From NCBI RefSeq assembly GCF_004682045.1, contig NZ_QUZT01000016.1:42232-106231 (forward strand): a stretch of 64,000 bases of DNA. The letters run 5' to 3'. The notes beneath the pieces were generated by a model, which worked only from the letters and a program-made list of their open reading frames with translations, had not been told where the DNA came from and made no database searches. Positions 46,920-55,762 of the stretch are shown piece after piece. The first letter of the stretch is position 1; every line of letters begins with the position of its first letter. The DNA is from Pseudomonas nabeulensis (GTDB lineage Bacteria > Pseudomonadota > Gammaproteobacteria > Pseudomonadales > Pseudomonadaceae). The position numbers and the translations under genes are program-made.

Positions 46920-47237
46920 GGTGTATCTCCTTGGACAAAGTTAACTGCGACTCAGGAAAAGCCCTGGCCGAGACTGAGTGCAAAGAGCAGGAAAAATTCT
47001 TGGAGATGGTTGGATCGAAATTCAACATATCGTGTAGAGATTCTCAGTGACACAAGCAGCACAGTGGCGCCACCTTAACCCTTTTTCCGGAACGTGCCAA
47101 TGGTATTTCCGAAGGTTTCTCCATTTTCGTGACTGGCGGTGGTATTTACAGTCACCAGGCGCAGTCTTAAGCGTCCCGGCCCCGCTGGCTGTGGCTTGTA
47201 GCAGGCGATTCATTCGTCAACAAAATCCCTGCGGCCT
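46920..47237. other. intergenic region: csp leader and divergent upstream region of dcd
   Basis: About 320 nt without a coding sequence. The left part is the csp 5' leader on the minus strand. A weak promoter candidate there is TTGTGT near 47052 with CGATAT 17 nt on, not convincing. The middle (about 47070-47230) shows no clear gene or repeat. On the right it meets the dcd promoter. Confidence 0.5.
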
Positions 47238-47266
47238 TTGAACCCCAACGCCGGCCCCGGTAAGAT
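47238..47266 (+). promoter_or_regulatory. probable sigma-70 promoter of dcd
   Basis: TTGAAC (47238-47243) and TAAGAT (47261-47266) are exactly 17 nt apart. The start of transcription is expected near 47273, 36 nt before the dcd ATG. Confidence 0.7.
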
Positions 47267-47308
47267 GCCCCACAGAATTTTTCCACCTCGCTATTCAGGA
47301 CACCCGCC

Positions 47309-47875
47309 ATGAGCATCAAATCGGACAAGTGGATTCGCCGCATGGCGCAAGAGCACGGCATGATCGAGCCCTTCGTAGAGCGCCAGATGCGTGGCGAAGG
47401 CGCCGAACGCCTGATTTCGTACGGTGTTTCCAGCTACGGCTACGATGTGCGTTGCGCCGATGAGTTCAAGGTGTTCACCAACATCAACTCGGCGACCGTC
47501 GATCCGAAAAACTTCGACGAAAAAAGCTTCGTCGATATCAAGAGCGACGTGTGCATCATCCCGCCAAACTCCTTCGCCCTGGCGCGTACCGTGGAGTTCT
47601 TCCGCATTCCCCGCGACGTGCTGACCATCTGCCTGGGTAAAAGCACCTACGCGCGCTGCGGCATCATCGTCAACGTGACGCCGCTGGAGCCGGAGTGGGA
47701 AGGCCACGTGACCCTGGAGTTCTCCAACACCACCACATTGCCAGCGAAGATCTACGCCAACGAAGGCGTGGCGCAGATGCTGTTCCTGCAGTCCGATGAG
47801 GCCTGTGAAGTGTCCTACAAGGACCGTGGCGGCAAGTACCAGGGCCAACGCGGCGTGACCTTGCCACGCGCTTGA
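47309..47875 (+). CDS. dcd: dCTP deaminase
   Basis: 188-residue trimeric enzyme converting dCTP to dUTP for dTMP synthesis. [45 protein letters not shown] (catalytic Arg/Glu region) and the C-terminal [14 protein letters not shown] are diagnostic. It has a clear promoter, and a GC-rich hairpin (47938-47962) lies 63 nt after the stop. Confidence 0.97.
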   Translation: MSIKSDKWIRRMAQEHGMIEPFVERQMRGEGAERLISYGVSSYGYDVRCADEFKVFTNINSATVDPKNFDEKSFVDIKSDVCIIPPNSFALARTVEFFRIPRDVLTICLGKSTYARCGIIVNVTPLEPEWEGHVTLEFSNTTTLPAKIYANEGVAQMLFLQSDEACEVSYKDRGGKYQGQRGVTLPRA

Positions 47876-47937
47876 TCGAAAGGTCTTACACGTAAAGGGA
47901 ATTTGTCTGCGGGAAGTGACTCTATTGGGTGTACTGC

Positions 47938-47962
47938 CTCGGCGCGTGCCAAGCGCGCCGAG
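47938..47962 (+). terminator. GC-rich hairpin between dcd and the small ORF
   Basis: A perfect 9-bp stem (ctcggcgcg / cgcgccgag) with a 7-nt loop ends 20 nt before the ATG of the downstream small gene. It lacks a T-run, so it may be a weak terminator of dcd or a leader structure of the small gene. Confidence 0.5.
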
Positions 47963-47982
47963 CCACGCTTGAGGAGTACCCT

Positions 47983-48183
47983 ATGAAACTCGACCCGCGA
48001 ATAAGCGCAGAAATTGCCCGGCTTGAGCCCAACCAGATTGGCGTTCTGGCCTGGTCCCTGATGGCCGATCCCGCCTACGCGGGCGGCATCCCCGGCCAAC
48101 CCGATGAAGATTGGCCACAACAGCCGACAGAGCCTGGCGAACCGACTTTGCCGGACGAGCCACCACCCGCACCTGTCGCCTGA
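47983..48183 (+). CDS. small hypothetical protein, proline-rich acidic tail
   Basis: 66 residues: an N-terminal ordered-looking part (MKLDPRISAEIARLEPNQIG, then VLAWSLMADPAYAGG) and a C-terminal half dominated by Pro, Glu, Asp (PGQPDEDWPQQPTEPGEPTL to the end). No membrane segment or signal. A good ribosome site GAGGAG sits 7 nt before the ATG, supporting expression. It converges on pdeM with a 3-nt gap. I do not recognise a family function. Confidence 0.7.
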   Translation: MKLDPRISAEIARLEPNQIGVLAWSLMADPAYAGGIPGQPDEDWPQQPTEPGEPTLPDEPPPAPVA

Positions 48184-48186
48184 TCC

Positions 48187-48837
48187 CTAGCCCACCGGCC
48201 AGACCTCATGATCGCCAATCACAAAGATTCGGCGGTCATTGTCCTGCTGCACCGCATAGCCTCCGGTAAACGCACCAAACGCTGGTAAGAGGCTGACCCG
48301 CCTTCCGATCTGGAAGCACGGCAGGCGCAAGCTCTGGCGGCCCTTACCGCGCAGGCGATAAACCGGATGCACATGCCCCGCCAGCACGTGGTGGCTGGGG
48401 TGGGCGTCCGGTTCGTGTTGCAGAGCGAAGGGGCCCATTAGCAGCGGCTCCGGGACCACTTCAATCCTGAAGTCCCCTGGTGGGTCGCCCGCACGTTGAT
48501 CGTGATTACCTCGAATCAAGGTGATCAGCAGGCCCCCATGACGTTCACGCCACGCCCGTAAGGCGCTCAAGGTGCCGCTGGCGTGGGAGTCGGGTCCGTG
48601 CAGGAAATCCCCTAGAAAGATCAGCTGTTCGCAGGCATAAGCCGACAGCAAACGATCCAGCCGCTGAAGATTGGCCGTCGTGGTGCCCTGCGGCACCGGC
48701 TGCCCCAGGCTGCGATAGGCCGAAGCCTTGCCGAAATGCGCATCGGCAATCAACAGGCAGCGGCGTGCGGGCCAATAGATTGCCTTGTCCGCGAGTAACC
48801 ACAGGGTCTCGCCCTCAAGGCGCAGTGAACAATGCAT
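48187..48837 (-). CDS. pdeM: ligase-associated metallophosphoesterase PdeM (Mpe)
   Basis: 216-residue calcineurin-like phosphoesterase. The metal-site motifs appear in order: LLIADAHFGK (D-x-H), LIFLGDFLHG (GD), LIRGNHDQRA (GNHD) and VLAGHVHPVY (GHxH). This type acts as a manganese-dependent DNA nuclease/phosphodiesterase in the Lhr-Lig-Exo repair cluster known from P. putida. Its ATG overlaps the helicase stop by 1 nt (TGATG), so it is coupled to it. Confidence 0.92.
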   Translation of the reverse strand: MHCSLRLEGETLWLLADKAIYWPARRCLLIADAHFGKASAYRSLGQPVPQGTTTANLQRLDRLLSAYACEQLIFLGDFLHGPDSHASGTLSALRAWRERHGGLLITLIRGNHDQRAGDPPGDFRIEVVPEPLLMGPFALQHEPDAHPSHHVLAGHVHPVYRLRGKGRQSLRLPCFQIGRRVSLLPAFGAFTGGYAVQQDNDRRIFVIGDHEVWPVG

Positions 48838-51317
48838 CAGCGCTTCCCGTTATCCGCGACTTTTTCCAAATCCTTGACCATCCGCGCAATGCGCTCGGAG
48901 AGTTTTTCCGAGCTCATGCTTTCGCGCATGCGCTCCACCAGCAAGGGGAAGGCCAGTGGCGTAGGCCGTTCGATCAGGTGCAGGTCGAGTCTCAGCGTTG
49001 CCAGATGGCGCAACGTCTGTTCCAGGCGACGAATATCCAACTCATCACGCAGGACTTCTTCCCCAGCCTGTGTCAGCAACAGGTTCTGCGGGTCATATTG
49101 CTTGAACACCTCGAAGAACAGGCCGCTGGAGGCCTGCACTTGCCGCGTACTCTTCGGTGCGCCGGGGTAACCGGCAAACACCAGCCCGGCGATGCGGGCG
49201 ATTTCGCGAAAGCGCCGCAGTGCCAGCTCTCCGGCATTCAGGCTGGCCGCGACGTCTTCCAGTAAATGCTCGGGGCTCAGCAACGCATCGTCCAGCAACA
49301 CAGGCCAGTCTACAGGTGTGGCACTCAACAGCTCCAAACCGTAATCATTGACCGCAATCGAAAAGGTCACCGCTTGCTGCTGGCTGACCCGCCAGGCCAA
49401 CAAACTCGCCAACCCCAAGTGCACCTGGCGCCCGGCAAACGGGTAGAGAAACAGGTGCCACCCTTCCCGCGATTTCAGGGCTTCGGCCAACAAGTGATTG
49501 CGCGTTGGCAGGCCTGACCAGCGCAACTGCGTCTGCAACAAAGGTTGCACCGCCTGCATCTCCGGGCCGTCGTAGTGCCCATGCGCTGCCGCGTCAAAGC
49601 GCTCCACCACCGCCTGGGCCAGTTCGTTGGAAAGGGGCATCCGCCCGCCGTTCCAGCGTGGTACGGCGGCCTTTTTCGCGGTGCTGCGGCGCACATAGGC
49701 GGTCATGTTTTCCACGCGCACCAGTTCCAGCAAGCGCCCGGCGAACAGGAAACCGTCACCGGGCTTGAGCCGTGCGATAAACCCCTCTTCGACGCTGCCC
49801 AGGTTCTTGCCGCCGCCGCCCTTGCTCCAGAATTTCAGTTGGAGACTCGCATCACTGACGATGGTGCCCACGCTCATTCGATGGCGCCGCGCCAACCGCG
49901 CATCAGGGACGCGCCAGATGCCGTGCTCGTCCGGCTCGACGCGGCGATAGTCCGGGTAGGCCGTCAACGACAGGCCGCCGTGGCGCACAAAACCGAGGGC
50001 CCAGGCCCAATCATCCTCCGTCAGGTCTCGATAAGCCCACGCACCGCGTACCTCCGCCAGCAGCGCATCCGGCGTAAAGCCGCCGCCGAGCGCCATGCTC
50101 ACCAGATGCTGTACAAGCACGTCCAATGGTTTGTAAGGCGATTCCCGCGCTTCGATATGCCGCAGGGCAATCGCATCCTGGACCGCCGCCGCTTCCACCA
50201 GCTCCAGGCTGTGGGTCGGCACCAGTGTTACCCGTGACGGCCGCCCCGGCGCATGCCCCGAACGCCCGGCGCGTTGCATCAGGCGCGCCACGCCTTTGGC
50301 TGAGCCGATTTGCAGCACCCGTTCCACCGGCAGAAAATCCACCCCCAGGTCCAGGCTTGAGGTGCAGACCACCGCCTTGAGCTGGCCGTCCTTCAGCGCC
50401 CGTTCCACCCAGTCCCGGGTTTCCCGCGACAGCGAGCCATGGTGCAAGGCAATCACGCCCGCCCAATCGGGACGTGCATCGAGCAACGCCTGATACCAGA
50501 TTTCCGACTGCGCCCGCGTATTGGTAAACACCAGGCAACTGCTGCTGGCGTCCACTTCGGACACCACTTGAGGCAGCATCTTCAAACCTATGTGCCCGGC
50601 CCAGGGAAAGCGTTCGGCGACCGTGGGCAGCAAGGTATCGACTTGTAGTTGTTTAGCCGTTTGCCCCTGCACATTGATCCCGCCACCTTGCGGGACCAAG
50701 ACTTCCAAGGCGTGGGATTGATTACCCAGCGTTGCCGAAATCCCCCACACCATCAGCTCAGGATGCCAGCGCCGTAGCCGCGCCAAGGCCAGTTGCAACT
50801 GCACGCCGCGCTTATTGCCGATCAACTCATGCCACTCATCCACCACCACCAGGCGCAGGTGCGCCAGGCTGACTTCGCTGTCGGCGCGAGCCAGCATCAA
50901 GGTCAGGCTTTCCGGGGTGGTCACCAATGCCGTGGGCTGACGACGGGTTTGGCGGGCCCGCTCACTGCTGCTGGTATCGCCGGTGCGCAGGCCGACGCTC
51001 CAGGGAATTTGCAAGGCTGCAAGCGGCGCTTCCAGGGCGCGGGCGGTGTCGGCGGCCAGGGCGCGCATGGGGGTGATCCACAGTACCGTCAGCGGCTCGG
51101 CGGGAGGTTTGCGTTTACCGGTAGCGGGCGGGCGGGTGATAGCGAAGCGATTGAGGGCGGCAAACCACAGTGCGTAGGTTTTACCGGCACCGGTGCTGGC
51201 GTGCAGCAACCCCGACTGGCCTTGTTTTACCGCGGCCCATACGGTTTTTTGAAAGGCGAACGGCTTCCAGCCTTTGGCGGTAAACCAATGTTTGGCGAAG
51301 TCGAGGGGTTTTGCCAT
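48837..51317 (-). CDS. ligase-associated Lhr-type DEXH helicase
   Basis: 826-residue superfamily 2 helicase of the Lhr-Core class, a 3'-5' DNA translocase/helicase. Walker A is in [19 protein letters not shown] (about residue 45). The box II is DEWHE ([10 protein letters not shown]) instead of DEAH, as in Lhr proteins. [24 protein letters not shown] and [16 protein letters not shown] form motifs IV-VI. The C-terminal about 400 residues hold the Lhr winged-helix and DEXH-associated domain. In P. putida this gene sits with exonuclease, ligase and phosphoesterase genes. Here ligase and exonuclease are 4.5 kb upstream, beyond the aot operon. Confidence 0.92.
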   Translation of the reverse strand: MAKPLDFAKHWFTAKGWKPFAFQKTVWAAVKQGQSGLLHASTGAGKTYALWFAALNRFAITRPPATGKRKPPAEPLTVLWITPMRALAADTARALEAPLAALQIPWSVGLRTGDTSSSERARQTRRQPTALVTTPESLTLMLARADSEVSLAHLRLVVVDEWHELIGNKRGVQLQLALARLRRWHPELMVWGISATLGNQSHALEVLVPQGGGINVQGQTAKQLQVDTLLPTVAERFPWAGHIGLKMLPQVVSEVDASSSCLVFTNTRAQSEIWYQALLDARPDWAGVIALHHGSLSRETRDWVERALKDGQLKAVVCTSSLDLGVDFLPVERVLQIGSAKGVARLMQRAGRSGHAPGRPSRVTLVPTHSLELVEAAAVQDAIALRHIEARESPYKPLDVLVQHLVSMALGGGFTPDALLAEVRGAWAYRDLTEDDWAWALGFVRHGGLSLTAYPDYRRVEPDEHGIWRVPDARLARRHRMSVGTIVSDASLQLKFWSKGGGGKNLGSVEEGFIARLKPGDGFLFAGRLLELVRVENMTAYVRRSTAKKAAVPRWNGGRMPLSNELAQAVVERFDAAAHGHYDGPEMQAVQPLLQTQLRWSGLPTRNHLLAEALKSREGWHLFLYPFAGRQVHLGLASLLAWRVSQQQAVTFSIAVNDYGLELLSATPVDWPVLLDDALLSPEHLLEDVAASLNAGELALRRFREIARIAGLVFAGYPGAPKSTRQVQASSGLFFEVFKQYDPQNLLLTQAGEEVLRDELDIRRLEQTLRHLATLRLDLHLIERPTPLAFPLLVERMRESMSSEKLSERIARMVKDLEKVADNGKR

Positions 51318-51329
51318 GGAGCGCTGACA

Positions 51330-51362
51330 CTCTGGAAGGCCTATTCCACAGACCTTCCAGAG
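51330..51362 (-). terminator. perfect hairpin between aotP and the helicase gene
   Basis: A 10-bp perfect stem (ctctggaagg / ccttccagag) with a 13-nt loop fills the 56-nt gap. There is no T-run on either strand, so termination may be incomplete and read-through from aot into lhr-pdeM is possible. Confidence 0.5.
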
Positions 51363-51373
51363 CGGGCAAAGGT

Positions 51374-52138
51374 TTACTTCAAGTTGCCACGCAGAAACTG
51401 CTGCAAACGCTCGCTTTGCGGATTACCAAGTACGTCTTCCGGCGCGCCTTGCTCTTCCACCAACCCTTGGTGCAGAAACAACACCTGGCTCGATACCTTG
51501 CGTGCAAAGCTCATCTCATGGGTCACCATGATCATGGTACGGCCTTCCTCGGCCAGGCCCTGGATCACCTTCAACACTTCGCCCACCAGCTCCGGGTCGA
51601 GGGCGGACGTGGGCTCGTCAAACAGCATCACCTCCGGCTCCATGGCCAAGGCGCGGGCGATGGCCACGCGTTGCTGCTGGCCGCCGGAGAGAAACGCCGG
51701 GTACTGATCCGCCACACGGGCCGGCAGGCCGACCTTGTCCAGGTAGCGGCGGGCGCGGTCTTCGGCGTCCTGCTTGCTGCAACCCAGCACCCGGCGCGGG
51801 GCCATGGTGATGTTTTCCAGCACGCTCATGTGGCTCCATAGGTTGAAGTGCTGGAACACCATCGCCAATCGCGTGCGCAGGCGTTGCAACTCGGCCTCGT
51901 CGGCCACGCGCATGCCGTTGCGGTCACTGACCATGCGAATCGGCTGGCCATCGAGGGTCATGGCGCCGTCGTTGGGGGTTTCCAGGAAGTTGATACAGCG
52001 CAAAAACGTGCTTTTGCCCGAGCCGCTGGCGCCGATCAGGCTGATCACATCACCGGTCCTGGCCTTGAGCGAGACACCTTTGAGCACCTCATTGTCGCCA
52101 TAGCTTTTATGCAGGCCTTCAACGGTCAATTTGTACAT
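51374..52138 (-). CDS. aotP: ABC transporter ATPase for basic amino acids (AotP/HisP-like)
   Basis: 254-residue ATPase of the polar-amino-acid uptake family. Walker [10 protein letters not shown] (about residues 36-44), Q-loop [10 protein letters not shown], signature [15 protein letters not shown], Walker [14 protein letters not shown] and switch His in MVTHEMSFA. It energises uptake through AotQ/AotM. The ATG at 52138 ([14 protein letters not shown]) is chosen over a longer start at 52201 that runs into aotO's end. It is the last transport gene of the operon. In P. aeruginosa argR follows; here a repair helicase does. Confidence 0.9.
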   Translation of the reverse strand: MYKLTVEGLHKSYGDNEVLKGVSLKARTGDVISLIGASGSGKSTFLRCINFLETPNDGAMTLDGQPIRMVSDRNGMRVADEAELQRLRTRLAMVFQHFNLWSHMSVLENITMAPRRVLGCSKQDAEDRARRYLDKVGLPARVADQYPAFLSGGQQQRVAIARALAMEPEVMLFDEPTSALDPELVGEVLKVIQGLAEEGRTMIMVTHEMSFARKVSSQVLFLHQGLVEEQGAPEDVLGNPQSERLQQFLRGNLK

Positions 52139-52151
52139 GGGGCGTGCATCC

Positions 52152-53270
52152 TCAAGGCGAAAGTAGATAGCCGCTGCGGTAGGCCTCGGTGCCTGCGACA
52201 TGGGCGATGACCATCCCGGCAGTGGCCATGCGGCGTAGCGAACGGGCGTAAAGCAGGCCGGCCTTCTGGCAGTGCACGGGCGTTACGCGGTCGGAAATGG
52301 GGTCGATGATTTCGGCGATCAATTGCCCGGCTTCCAGGTATTCGCCAGGCAAGGCGCTGAATACCAGCAAGCCGCCCACCGGCGTGGCCACCGGTTCAAC
52401 CCCGGCCAGCGGCGTGGCGGGGTAGGGCAGATCGGGCAGCGGGGCGGCGTCGCCGGCAATCGCGCCAAAGTGGATCAGGTAATCGATGATCGCCTGGCAA
52501 TCGAGGGCGGCCAAGCCATGGTTGACGTCGCCCTGGCCGCGCAGCTCGACGGTCACCGAAAAGCTGCCCATGGGAATCGGGAAGCGCTCGCCAAACCGTT
52601 GCTGCAACTGCCACCACACCAGGGTGAAGCATTCATCGAAGGACTGCCCGCCGGAGTCGGTGGCGAGCAAGTTCGCCTCCGAGCCGATATAGCGCGCCAG
52701 CGGCTCCACCTGCGGCCAGGCTTCGGGTGTGGTGTACAGGTGCGCCACCGCTTCGAAGTCGCAATGCAGGTCGAGCACCATGTCGGCATCGCAGGCCAGG
52801 CGTTGCAGCACCAGGCGCTGGGATTGCAATTGGGTATCGGCGGTTTGCGCGGCGAGGGCGGTGGCGAGCGCGGTACGAATCAGCTCGGCGTTGTGCTGCG
52901 GGTCATCCCCCAGCAATGGCTCGACCTGATCGCCGACCGTTTCACTCAGGTCGACAAACAGACGATTGAAGTTCTGTCCGCTCTCCAGCTCATAGCGGCC
53001 CAGCGGGATATCCATCAATACCTGTTCCAGTCCCACCGGGTTGGCGATGGGCACCAGCACGATCTCGCTGCGCAGGCGCCCGGCCGCCGCCAGCTCGGCC
53101 AGGCGCACCTTCAAGTGCCAGGCCACCAGCATGCCCGGCAGTTCATCGGCATGCAGCGATGACTGGATGTAAATCTTGCCCGCAGCCTGCTCCGGGCCGA
53201 AGTGAAAACTGTGGATCTGCCGCGCCGTGCCCGGCACCGGCGCGATCAGTTCGTGCACCTGATGACGCAT
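52152..53270 (-). CDS. aotO: succinylglutamate desuccinylase/aspartoacylase-family protein (AotO-like)
   Basis: 372-residue zinc-carboxypeptidase-fold deacylase family member. The first metal motif is YIQSSLHADELPGM (H-x2-E), the next ligand region is DMVLDLHCD (His), and a C-terminal beta domain follows. The substrate is not established, although PA0891 in P. aeruginosa occupies the same place between aotM and aotP. I chose the ATG at 53270, spaced 5 nt from AGGAG; the GTG at 53276 would overlap that ribosome site. A role in deacylating an imported arginine/ornithine derivative is speculative. Confidence 0.85.
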   Translation of the reverse strand: MRHQVHELIAPVPGTARQIHSFHFGPEQAAGKIYIQSSLHADELPGMLVAWHLKVRLAELAAAGRLRSEIVLVPIANPVGLEQVLMDIPLGRYELESGQNFNRLFVDLSETVGDQVEPLLGDDPQHNAELIRTALATALAAQTADTQLQSQRLVLQRLACDADMVLDLHCDFEAVAHLYTTPEAWPQVEPLARYIGSEANLLATDSGGQSFDECFTLVWWQLQQRFGERFPIPMGSFSVTVELRGQGDVNHGLAALDCQAIIDYLIHFGAIAGDAAPLPDLPYPATPLAGVEPVATPVGGLLVFSALPGEYLEAGQLIAEIIDPISDRVTPVHCQKAGLLYARSLRRMATAGMVIAHVAGTEAYRSGYLLSP

Positions 53271-53279
53271 ACACACTCC

Positions 53280-53990
53280 TTAATGGCTCGGCCCGAGAAA
53301 GGCCAGCCAGCGGCGCTCGGCCAGGCGAAACAACCCGACCAGCGCGAAGGTCACGGTCAGGTAGATCAACGCGGCGATGCCAAATGATTGGAAGGTCATG
53401 AAGGTCGCCGAGTTGGCGTCCCGCGCCACCTTGAGGATGTCTGGAATCGTCGCGGTGAAAGCCACCGTGGTCGAGTGCAGCATCAGGATCACTTCATTAC
53501 TGTAGTAGGGCAGCGAGCGGCGCAACGCCGACGGCATGATCACGTAGGCGTACAGCTTCCAGCCGCTGAGGCCGTAGGCCTTGGCCGCTTCGACTTCACC
53601 GTGGGCCATGCTGCGGATCGCCCCGGCGAAAATCTCCGTGGTGTAGGCACAGGTGTTGAGGGCGAAGGCCAGGATCGTGCAGTTCATCGCGTCGCGAAAA
53701 AAGCTGTCCAGCAGCGGTTGTTCGCGCACGGCAGCGAGGCTGTAGATGCCGGTGTAGCAAATCAGCAATTGGATATACAGCGGCGTCCCGCGAAACAGGT
53801 AGGTGTAGAACTGCACCGGCCAACGCACCCAACGCTTGCGCGACACGCGGGCGATGGACAGTGGAATTGACAGTACAAAGCCAATGACCAAGGCCGCCGT
53901 GAGCAGCCACAAGGTCATCGCCAGGCCGGTGATGTGCTGGCCGTCGCTATAAAGGAACGGGCGCCAGTATTCCTGCAAAAGCTCGATCAT
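53280..53990 (-). CDS. aotM: ABC permease for basic amino acids (HisM type)
   Basis: 236-residue inner-membrane permease with about five hydrophobic helices. The BPD-transport EAA-like loop is EVEAAKAYGLSGWKLYAYVIMP (about 150-170), contacting the ATPase. The N-terminal LTGLAMTLWLLTAALVIGFVLS is the polar-amino-acid permease motif. The ATGA overlap with aotQ gives coupled 1:1 synthesis. Confidence 0.92.
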   Translation of the reverse strand: MIELLQEYWRPFLYSDGQHITGLAMTLWLLTAALVIGFVLSIPLSIARVSRKRWVRWPVQFYTYLFRGTPLYIQLLICYTGIYSLAAVREQPLLDSFFRDAMNCTILAFALNTCAYTTEIFAGAIRSMAHGEVEAAKAYGLSGWKLYAYVIMPSALRRSLPYYSNEVILMLHSTTVAFTATIPDILKVARDANSATFMTFQSFGIAALIYLTVTFALVGLFRLAERRWLAFLGPSH

Positions 53991-54715
53991 CGCACCGCCT
54001 CCCGTGAGCCTGCGGAGTAGCGACGTTCAAGACGGCGCAATACAAAGTTGGAGGCGCTGGTGATCAACAGGTAGATCAACGCGGCGAGTACCAGGAAATA
54101 AAACAGTTGGTAGGTGCTTTTGCCCGCATCCTGGGCGGCTTTGACCAGGTCGGCCAGGCCGATGATCGACACCAGGGCCGTGGCCTTGAGCATCACCATC
54201 CAGTTATTGCCGATGCCCGGCAGGGCAAAGCGCATCATCTGCGGGAAGGTCACGTAGCGAAACCGTTGCCCGCGTTTGAGGCCATAGGCCGTGGCGGCTT
54301 CCAACTGGCCACGGGGCACGGCGAGGATCGCGCCGCGAAAGGTTTCGGTGAAATAGGCACCGTAGATAAAGCCCAGGGTGATCACCCCGGCGCTGAAAGG
54401 GTCGATCTCGATGTATTCCCATTCCATAAAGTCGGTAAGACCGGTCAGCCAGGTTTGCAGGCTGTAGAAAATCAGCAGCATCAGCACCAGGTCCGGCACA
54501 CCGCGAATCAGGGTGGTGTAGAGCTGAGCGGGGATACGCAGGATGGCCAGGCTGGACAGTTTGGCGCTGGCGCCGAGCAGGCCGAGCAGCACGCTGACGG
54601 CCAGGGACAGCACCGACAACTTGATGGTCATCCAGGTGCCTTGCAGCAACAGCGGGCCGAAACCCTTCAAGCTGAGTGCGCTCAGCCCGAGGGTTTGCAA
54701 CAGTTCTTCGAACAT
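53987..54715 (-). CDS. aotQ: ABC permease for basic amino acids (HisQ type)
   Basis: 242-residue permease. LLLQGTWMTIKLSVLSLAVSV opens the transport domain, and the EAA loop is QLEAATAYGLKRGQRFRYVTFP. It pairs with AotM. It is separated from aotJ by a 57-nt gap with a strong terminator, so it is probably made at lower level than the binding protein. Confidence 0.92.
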   Translation of the reverse strand: MFEELLQTLGLSALSLKGFGPLLLQGTWMTIKLSVLSLAVSVLLGLLGASAKLSSLAILRIPAQLYTTLIRGVPDLVLMLLIFYSLQTWLTGLTDFMEWEYIEIDPFSAGVITLGFIYGAYFTETFRGAILAVPRGQLEAATAYGLKRGQRFRYVTFPQMMRFALPGIGNNWMVMLKATALVSIIGLADLVKAAQDAGKSTYQLFYFLVLAALIYLLITSASNFVLRRLERRYSAGSREAVR

Positions 54716-54735
54716 AAATCAGGACCTATGGCGAT

Positions 54736-54764
54736 AAAAAAGCGCCCCTCTACGGGAGGGGCGC
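54736..54764 (-). terminator. intrinsic terminator between aotJ and aotQ
   Basis: On the minus strand a 9-bp GC-rich stem (gcgcccctc / gaggggcgc, 5-nt loop) is followed by T6. It begins right after the aotJ stop (54773). Partial read-through would yield abundant binding protein and less permease. Confidence 0.88.
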
Positions 54765-54772
54765 CTACTGCA

Positions 54773-55552
54773 TTACTTGCCGCTGTACAGGTTCAGATCG
54801 CCAAAGTGTTTTTTCTGGATAGTGGCGTAGGTGCCATCATCGTGTAACGCTTTGATACCTTTATCCAAAAGGGCCTTGAGTTCAGTGTTACCTTTTTTGA
54901 TACCGACGGCGGTTTTCGACGGCAGCAGCGGGTCGTCGATGGCCGCGCTGACCTCATAACCGGCACCGGCTGGCGACTTCAAGAAGCCCAGCTCGGCTTG
55001 CAGCATGTCCTGCACGGAGGCGTCGAGACGGCCGGAAGTCAGGTCGGCGTACACCTGGTCCTGGTTGGCGTAGGCCTTGGTGGTCACACCGGCTTTATCC
55101 AGCACGGCCTTGGCGTAGGCTTCCTGGATGGTGCCTTGCTCGTAGCCCACCGACTTGCCCTTGAGGGACTCTGGCGTCGAGAAACCAGCGCCTTTCTTGA
55201 ACACCAGCGAGGTCGGGCCGGAGAACAATTCGCTGGAGAAATCGATGGCCTTCTCGCGCACCGGGGTCACGGTCATGGACGAGATCACACCGTCGAACTT
55301 GTTGGCCTTGAGGCCCGGGATCATGCCGTCGAAGTCACTTTCGACCCACTTGCACTTGACCTTCAGCTCGGCACAGATGGCATTGCCCAGGTCGATATCG
55401 AAGCCCACCAGGCTGCCGTCGGCGGATTTGGATTCAAACGGGGCGTAGGACGGATCGACACCAAAACGCAGTTCCTTGTATTCCTTGGCCAGCGCAGAAC
55501 CTGCGGCCATGCACAGTGCCAGTGCAGAAAGGGTCAGCAATGCTTTTTTCAT
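54773..55552 (-). CDS. aotJ: periplasmic basic-amino-acid-binding protein (AotJ/HisJ-like)
   Basis: 259 residues. The signal peptide MKKALLTLSALALCMAAGSALA is cleaved before KEYKEL. The family-3 solute-binding signature is LVGFDIDLGNAICAELKVKC (about residues 55-75), preceded by LRFGVDPSYAPFESKS. SSMTVTPVREKAIDFS and the final NLYSGK are typical of Lys/Arg/Orn/His-binding proteins. The ATG at 55552 fits the signal peptide; an upstream start at 55573 adds seven unlikely residues. The exact ligand, arginine/ornithine or histidine, is inferred. Confidence 0.93.
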   Translation of the reverse strand: MKKALLTLSALALCMAAGSALAKEYKELRFGVDPSYAPFESKSADGSLVGFDIDLGNAICAELKVKCKWVESDFDGMIPGLKANKFDGVISSMTVTPVREKAIDFSSELFSGPTSLVFKKGAGFSTPESLKGKSVGYEQGTIQEAYAKAVLDKAGVTTKAYANQDQVYADLTSGRLDASVQDMLQAELGFLKSPAGAGYEVSAAIDDPLLPSKTAVGIKKGNTELKALLDKGIKALHDDGTYATIQKKHFGDLNLYSGK

Positions 55553-55632
55553 TATGTAATCCCTAAAAACCAAGATAAGCGCTTGTGGCGCGTTTAGGAC
55601 TGTTACTGAACGGTGTCAGACGCAACACAAGT

Positions 55633-55648
55633 AGCAATTTCTGCACCA
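55633..55648 (-). promoter_or_regulatory. candidate sigma-54 (-24/-12) promoter of the aot operon
   Basis: TGGTGCAGAAATTGCT matches the TGGCAC-N5-TTGC consensus at 8 of 10 positions, with the essential GG and GC separated by exactly 10 nt. Initiation would fall near 55622, 70 nt before the aotJ ATG. The operator for an NtrC-type activator was not identified, and no convincing tandem ArgR site was seen. Confidence 0.6.
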
Positions 55649-55762
55649 TAGTTCCGAATGAGCGTTTTAAAAGGTGGGAATCGGGAGGTTTGAGTGTAGG
55701 AGATGCCCGAAAGTGGGCGCTGGAAATTCAGTGCACCATTTCAGCTCAGATGAAGGTCCAAA

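Noticed and set aside
47080..47100. Possible sigma-54 promoter (TTGGCACG on the minus strand) for the cold-shock gene
   Set aside because: The -24-like half is present but the -12 TTGC at the required spacing is missing.
55553..55680. ArgR operator upstream of aotJ
   Set aside because: Only a lone TGTTGC-like half-site is visible; no tandem repeat in the expected spacing.
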